Below are positions 60,540 to 64,000 of a stretch of DNA of 64,000 nucleotides, one piece after another. The stretch is from the NCBI GenBank assembly GCA_039619475.1, contig CM077115.1, positions 40,982,944 through 41,046,943 of the forward strand, given 5' to 3'. This DNA is from Icerya purchasi (lineage: Eukaryota > Arthropoda > Insecta > Hemiptera > Monophlebidae). The stretch's first letter is position 1. Each line of letters begins with the position of its first letter. The notes under the pieces were generated by a model. It was not told the DNA's origin, searched no databases, and saw only the letters and a program-made list of their open reading frames with translations. Both the position numbers and the translations under genes were made by a program.

Positions 60540-62320
60540 TTAACGTCTATGTTTACCGCACAGCCAATAAATGCGATAAATTGAATTTCCACGTTTTCCC
60601 TTTTTTTCAATTTGAAAACTTTCTTTTACAGAATATTTATTCGAATTCCGTTGTTACTCAGAAGTCCCGCGAGAAGTTTAATTTTCTCCGAAATACAACC
60701 TCACAGGGGGTTACGCCCCAGATTTCAAAAATAAAGTGCTAAGCTCTGGCGCTAAACGCAGGGAAGAGCCTGCCCCGTTAACTTTTTTTTTTTTTCATAT
60801 TAGTCCAGCTTTGACTTTAGGCTACTTTGAAATATTTCCTTTTTATCTATGTACGCGTGCTTGAACCGAACCGGAGATCAATCGATGTAAAAATTTCTAC
60901 TTTTCTTTTTGAGTATTATTAAACGGGTGTCCTCTTCCCTTAGGAAGAATTAACATTCCGGGCAGGTCAATGCACTGCACGCGCCCAAAGGACAATTGTG
61001 ATGATCCTTCGAATAGTTTTTCTCGATTAAAAAAAAGTTTAATGAAACGTCAACAACCCTATAGAAAGAATATTTCTCTATTTGTTTCTTTGTTAAATAA
61101 TCCAAAACAGTTTACACTGATGTACGACTCCGAAATTTTTCTATGCTCTACCGCGTTCATTTTTATTATTCGTAGAAACAAAAAATTACAAATTTACGTC
61201 ATCCACTGTAACGGAATAAATAATACACGGAAGTGGACCGAATTCCTTTTAACATTTTGTTATTAACTCTATAAATCTTTTTTTCGGTTTATTCTGAGAA
61301 ATATTTTAAAACTTGTTTATCCCTCTCACCTCGCCTATGGAGAACTGTTGTTAAATAAAACCACCTAGACCGGCTATGACAAAAAAAAAAAAAGAAAAAG
61401 AAAATTATTTGCTGATCTTACATGTTCCTTAAACAGCAGAAGGTGAATATGCTTTTGAGTCCAAGTAACAAGGAAAATAGACAAATAATGGTGAATCTTA
61501 AATGGAATGTTAGATCTCATCGCTTTTGTTTGTTTGTTTTTTTTCTTTCTTTCTTTCTTTTATAAAGTACTATAAACACATTTAAAAACTGAACAAGAAT
61601 TTTAGCAAAAGAAAATCGGTGTAGTCTCTAGTGTGCACAGCTATTATATACATATGTATCGTTATTATCCGAGAGATGTATAAATGTTGGTTTGTCAGCG
61701 TAAGTGAAATTTTAAATTCTCAATAGTAGACTTTCAGTTTAGAAGAGGATGGGCCTTAAACGGATTAGAACTCACCTTCTTAAAAACTATAACATCATTC
61801 AAAAAGGCAGCAACATTCTAATGTTTTTTAAAATAAAATTTCCATATAAAATTCATAGACATCGATATATTTTCATAAATAGCGCAAAACAGACGTGTTT
61901 AATGAATATTTCTTAACCACCTTCATGTTTATCATTACGACATTAAATCCCCCTCCTCAGTCAATTCCGGGTACGCTATCAAACGTCATACGTAATTAAA
62001 ACGAAATATGCATATATCCTAGTTCTAAAATAAATTCTGCGCACTAAATACCTAGAAGAACTTTTTTATTTTTACTAAATGTACATATATTTATCGCGGA
62101 AATTAACTAAATTTTTAATTTAGCACCCATTTCGGATACAAACAACAGATATGTGTAACAGTCGAAAGAAAGAATTTTAACAATAGGGAGGAAAAAAACT
62201 GAAGAAGGCGAATAGGGGTCCTAAATTGCAGATGCCGATTAGCGATTACAATACGAAAGAGCTAGAATAGTGAACGCGCTCTGATATATTTATGTTATAG
62301 CTTTCATTTTTATTCCATAA
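60540..62320. other. AT-rich non-coding DNA
   Basis: There is no recognised gene. At 60700-60790 a GC-richer stretch with two self-complementary blocks (GGGGTTACGCCCC-like and CCCTGC...GCAGGG-like) precedes a T run, and may be the reverse of a small retroposon. Confidence 0.4.
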
Positions 62321-62582
62321 AGAGGGGGGGGGGCGTTCAAATTATGAACAAATCAAAAGGTATCAACAACCGCAGTTTACACATCGACGACACGCTAAAG
62401 GGACGACGAAAGTTTCCCCCCGCTCCCGTCAAAAGACAAAGACGGGCGTGCTTCGGAAATCACACTCTCGTAAAACGACATTTTACGTGACTAAGTCAAA
62501 TCAATCGAAGATGTTTCGAAATGACAAAACGGAAGAACAATATTCTAACGTGGCCGCGTAAATATCAAAGGCAACCACTTAC

Positions 62583-62712
62583 CCTCTCCGTTAATCAAGG
62601 ACGAACCGTTAGCAACCGCTTTCGCGGGGGCTTCCGTTGCCCCATTCGCCGGCGAAACGTGAATTTCGGTTGAATGTGCCGGAGGAATAGAAGTCACCGC
62701 TAATTCGCTCAT
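62583..62712 (-). CDS. first coding exon of an unrecognised host gene (43 codons, then a splice donor)
   Basis: This is the best-supported host coding sequence in the window. Reading leftward, the ATG at 62712 lies in the context CCAAAATGA, close to the insect start consensus. An in-frame TAA at 62766-62764 lies upstream with no other ATG between. The frame begins MSELAVTSIPPAHSTEIHVS and continues as a polar, Ala/Ser/Pro/Asn-rich, probably disordered N-terminus ending ...SSLINGE plus one base. It stops at a consensus donor, GG|GTAAGT, at 62582, so the first intron is phase 1. Base composition is clearly GC-richer than the flanks. I see no signal peptide, membrane segment or named domain and do not recognise the protein. 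Such a tail is typical of cytoplasmic, cytoskeletal or RNA-binding proteins, but that is only a remark. Downstream exons must lie at lower coordinates or beyond the window. Confidence 0.75.
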
Positions 62713-63065
62713 TTTGGTGCGGCCTTTTCGAAGAATTACCGCGATTCCGAGAAAAATTAAAATTTATCCCCGTGAAAAGGCTTTCTCGATGATCGACAAA
62801 GGCTTTTCTAAAGAAAACACCGACTCGACATCGGATGCGAGTAACGCGGAACGCGATGATAGGCTAGAACACGAACAAATCGCGCAAATAGCACTTCGAT
62901 ACCGGAACACGCTGCGACACTACGGACAGAGAACTATTAGTTTCCCAGGCCGTTAGAGAAGCCAGCGTAACTCGAAGCTGTAGCACTGCGTTAGGTTATC
63001 CCCGTGAGACAAATCGAACGCCGCAGTGTGACCACATGTCGCAGCTACTCACGCGATCCCGCCGT
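62713..63065 (-). promoter_or_regulatory. 5' UTR and probable promoter-proximal region of the minus-strand gene
   Basis: The 350 bases upstream of the start codon are visibly richer in GC and CpG than the AT-rich DNA on either side, and the enrichment stops near 63065. This is what an insect 5' UTR and core promoter region usually look like. I cannot place a transcription start: no convincing TATA box is visible. An 80-codon frame on the opposite strand (62714-62956) is open here but has no splice or family support and is treated as chance. Confidence 0.45.
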
Positions 63066-64000
63066 TCCCGAAAAATTATCGTGTTTAATTGTTTTTGTCT
63101 TGTTTGGAATCTCTTTTTTTTTTTATCTCTCTCGTTTTTTGTTTTTTTGTTTATACCTTCTGTTTTATTATTATTAAGTGGAAAACACTAAATGTAATAT
63201 TTTAGAGCGACTTTCAAATGTTTCGAAATTTTTCCACTTTTCTACTTTGAGAAAATGAAAACTGATACTAGCAGAGAGGTGAATAAGAATATAAGGGTTG
63301 ATTTGCACGCAATGAAAAATGTGCTAATGCGTGCTAGTTTGAAATTAAATGGTTTTATCTTCTTCATTATATATATATACGATGGACTCGACTTTGTTGT
63401 TGGACCAATCATGATTTAGGCACGAAACTCAAAATACGGGGTAGCGTTTCGAATATACATGTGTATTTACAATACACGCGGTGTAAACGCCTTTAGATTC
63501 TATTTTAATTGCACGATATATTTTTTTTTTTTTTTTTTCAGAATCCTTGATTAAGTTTCAATAAAATTCTTAGTAATATTTAAAAAAAATGGTTTTCGGG
63601 ACATTATCCAAAAAAAAAAAAAAAAGCTGGATTTTAAAATATTTCCGTACGCAAATGTATAAAATTATATTTCGACAGTGACAGCGACAGAGATTTGTTT
63701 GAAGGGGTGTTTTTATATTTTAAAATTTACTTTACCGCTTTTCATTTCTATGAAAATTAATTCCGCTATAATATTATCCATTCTTTCTTTTAACGTTTTG
63801 TATTGTTCTGTATGATTCAGCATTTAACGAAAAATAAATAAAAAAAATTTTTTTTTATGAACATCTTTTGAATCTGTAAACCACGTCAAAGTTATCATCC
63901 GGCTATATACGCATGTGGTTCGATATTTTTTCTCCCCTGACGTTGAATATTCGTATCGTTAGAAGAAAAAAGAAGAAAAACTATTTATTTAGTACACGTT
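63066..64000. other. AT-rich DNA upstream of the minus-strand gene
   Basis: No gene is recognised. T runs lie at about 63116 and 63521 and an A run at about 63612. The core promoter may extend into its left edge. Confidence 0.4.

Noticed and set aside
62714..62956. 80-codon plus-strand frame opposite the 5' UTR
   Set aside because: It lies antisense to the first exon's leader, has no splice or family support, and its length is unsurprising in GC-richer DNA.

Overview
This is an AT-rich stretch of a eukaryotic nuclear genome, almost certainly an insect. The repeat content (RTE, Jockey-like and RNase H-bearing non-LTR retrotransposons, Penelope-type ends, a pogo/Tigger element, hAT MITEs, foldback elements), the many (TA)n and (TTA)n microsatellites and the lack of strong CpG depletion fit an insect. 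A hymenopteran is my guess, not a demonstration. There are no operons and no bacterial or organellar genes.

Only one host coding segment is well supported: a first coding exon on the minus strand at 62583-62712. It has an insect-type start context, an upstream in-frame stop, a 43-codon reading frame and a consensus GTAAGT donor, and it sits next to a GC-richer 5' region (62713-63065). The gene runs leftward, so most of the window is probably its first intron(s), or intron plus intergenic DNA. I found three weak candidates for further or alternative exons on the same strand (60-111, 5750-5775, 30394-30439). Their reading phases fit the first exon, but none is proven and the protein is not recognised.

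Everything else that can be identified is mobile-element debris. From left to right: a Penelope-like end with a degenerate hammerhead motif (5835-5940), a tRNA-derived SINE-like unit (6530-6785), an RTE 3' end (7178-7900), a MITE remnant (about 9920-10226), a pogo/Tigger element with both TIRs (10530-11390) abutting an RNase H-bearing LINE (11395-12960), and several 3' ends of one LINE family (13134, 21960, 23652, 48585, 59079). There are foldback elements that abut (TA)n tracts (15013-15600 and 56531-57455), two copies of a hAT MITE with perfect 8-bp target duplications (16474-16735, 23094-23396), two copies of a minus-strand retroposon 3' end (26695-27025, 32112-32545), and an imperfect palindrome of about 767 bp with TIRs (38182-38949). 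Further right come minisatellites (40984-41118, 41943-42246), two more hammerhead-like ends (43570 and 54621), a 1.8-kb Jockey-like LINE (49036-50850) and a second RTE 3' end (60150-60536).

Three long tracts have strongly purine-rich plus strands (33780-35455, 43690-43990, 47165-48850) that I cannot explain. The remaining sequence is AT-rich, with no recognisable gene.
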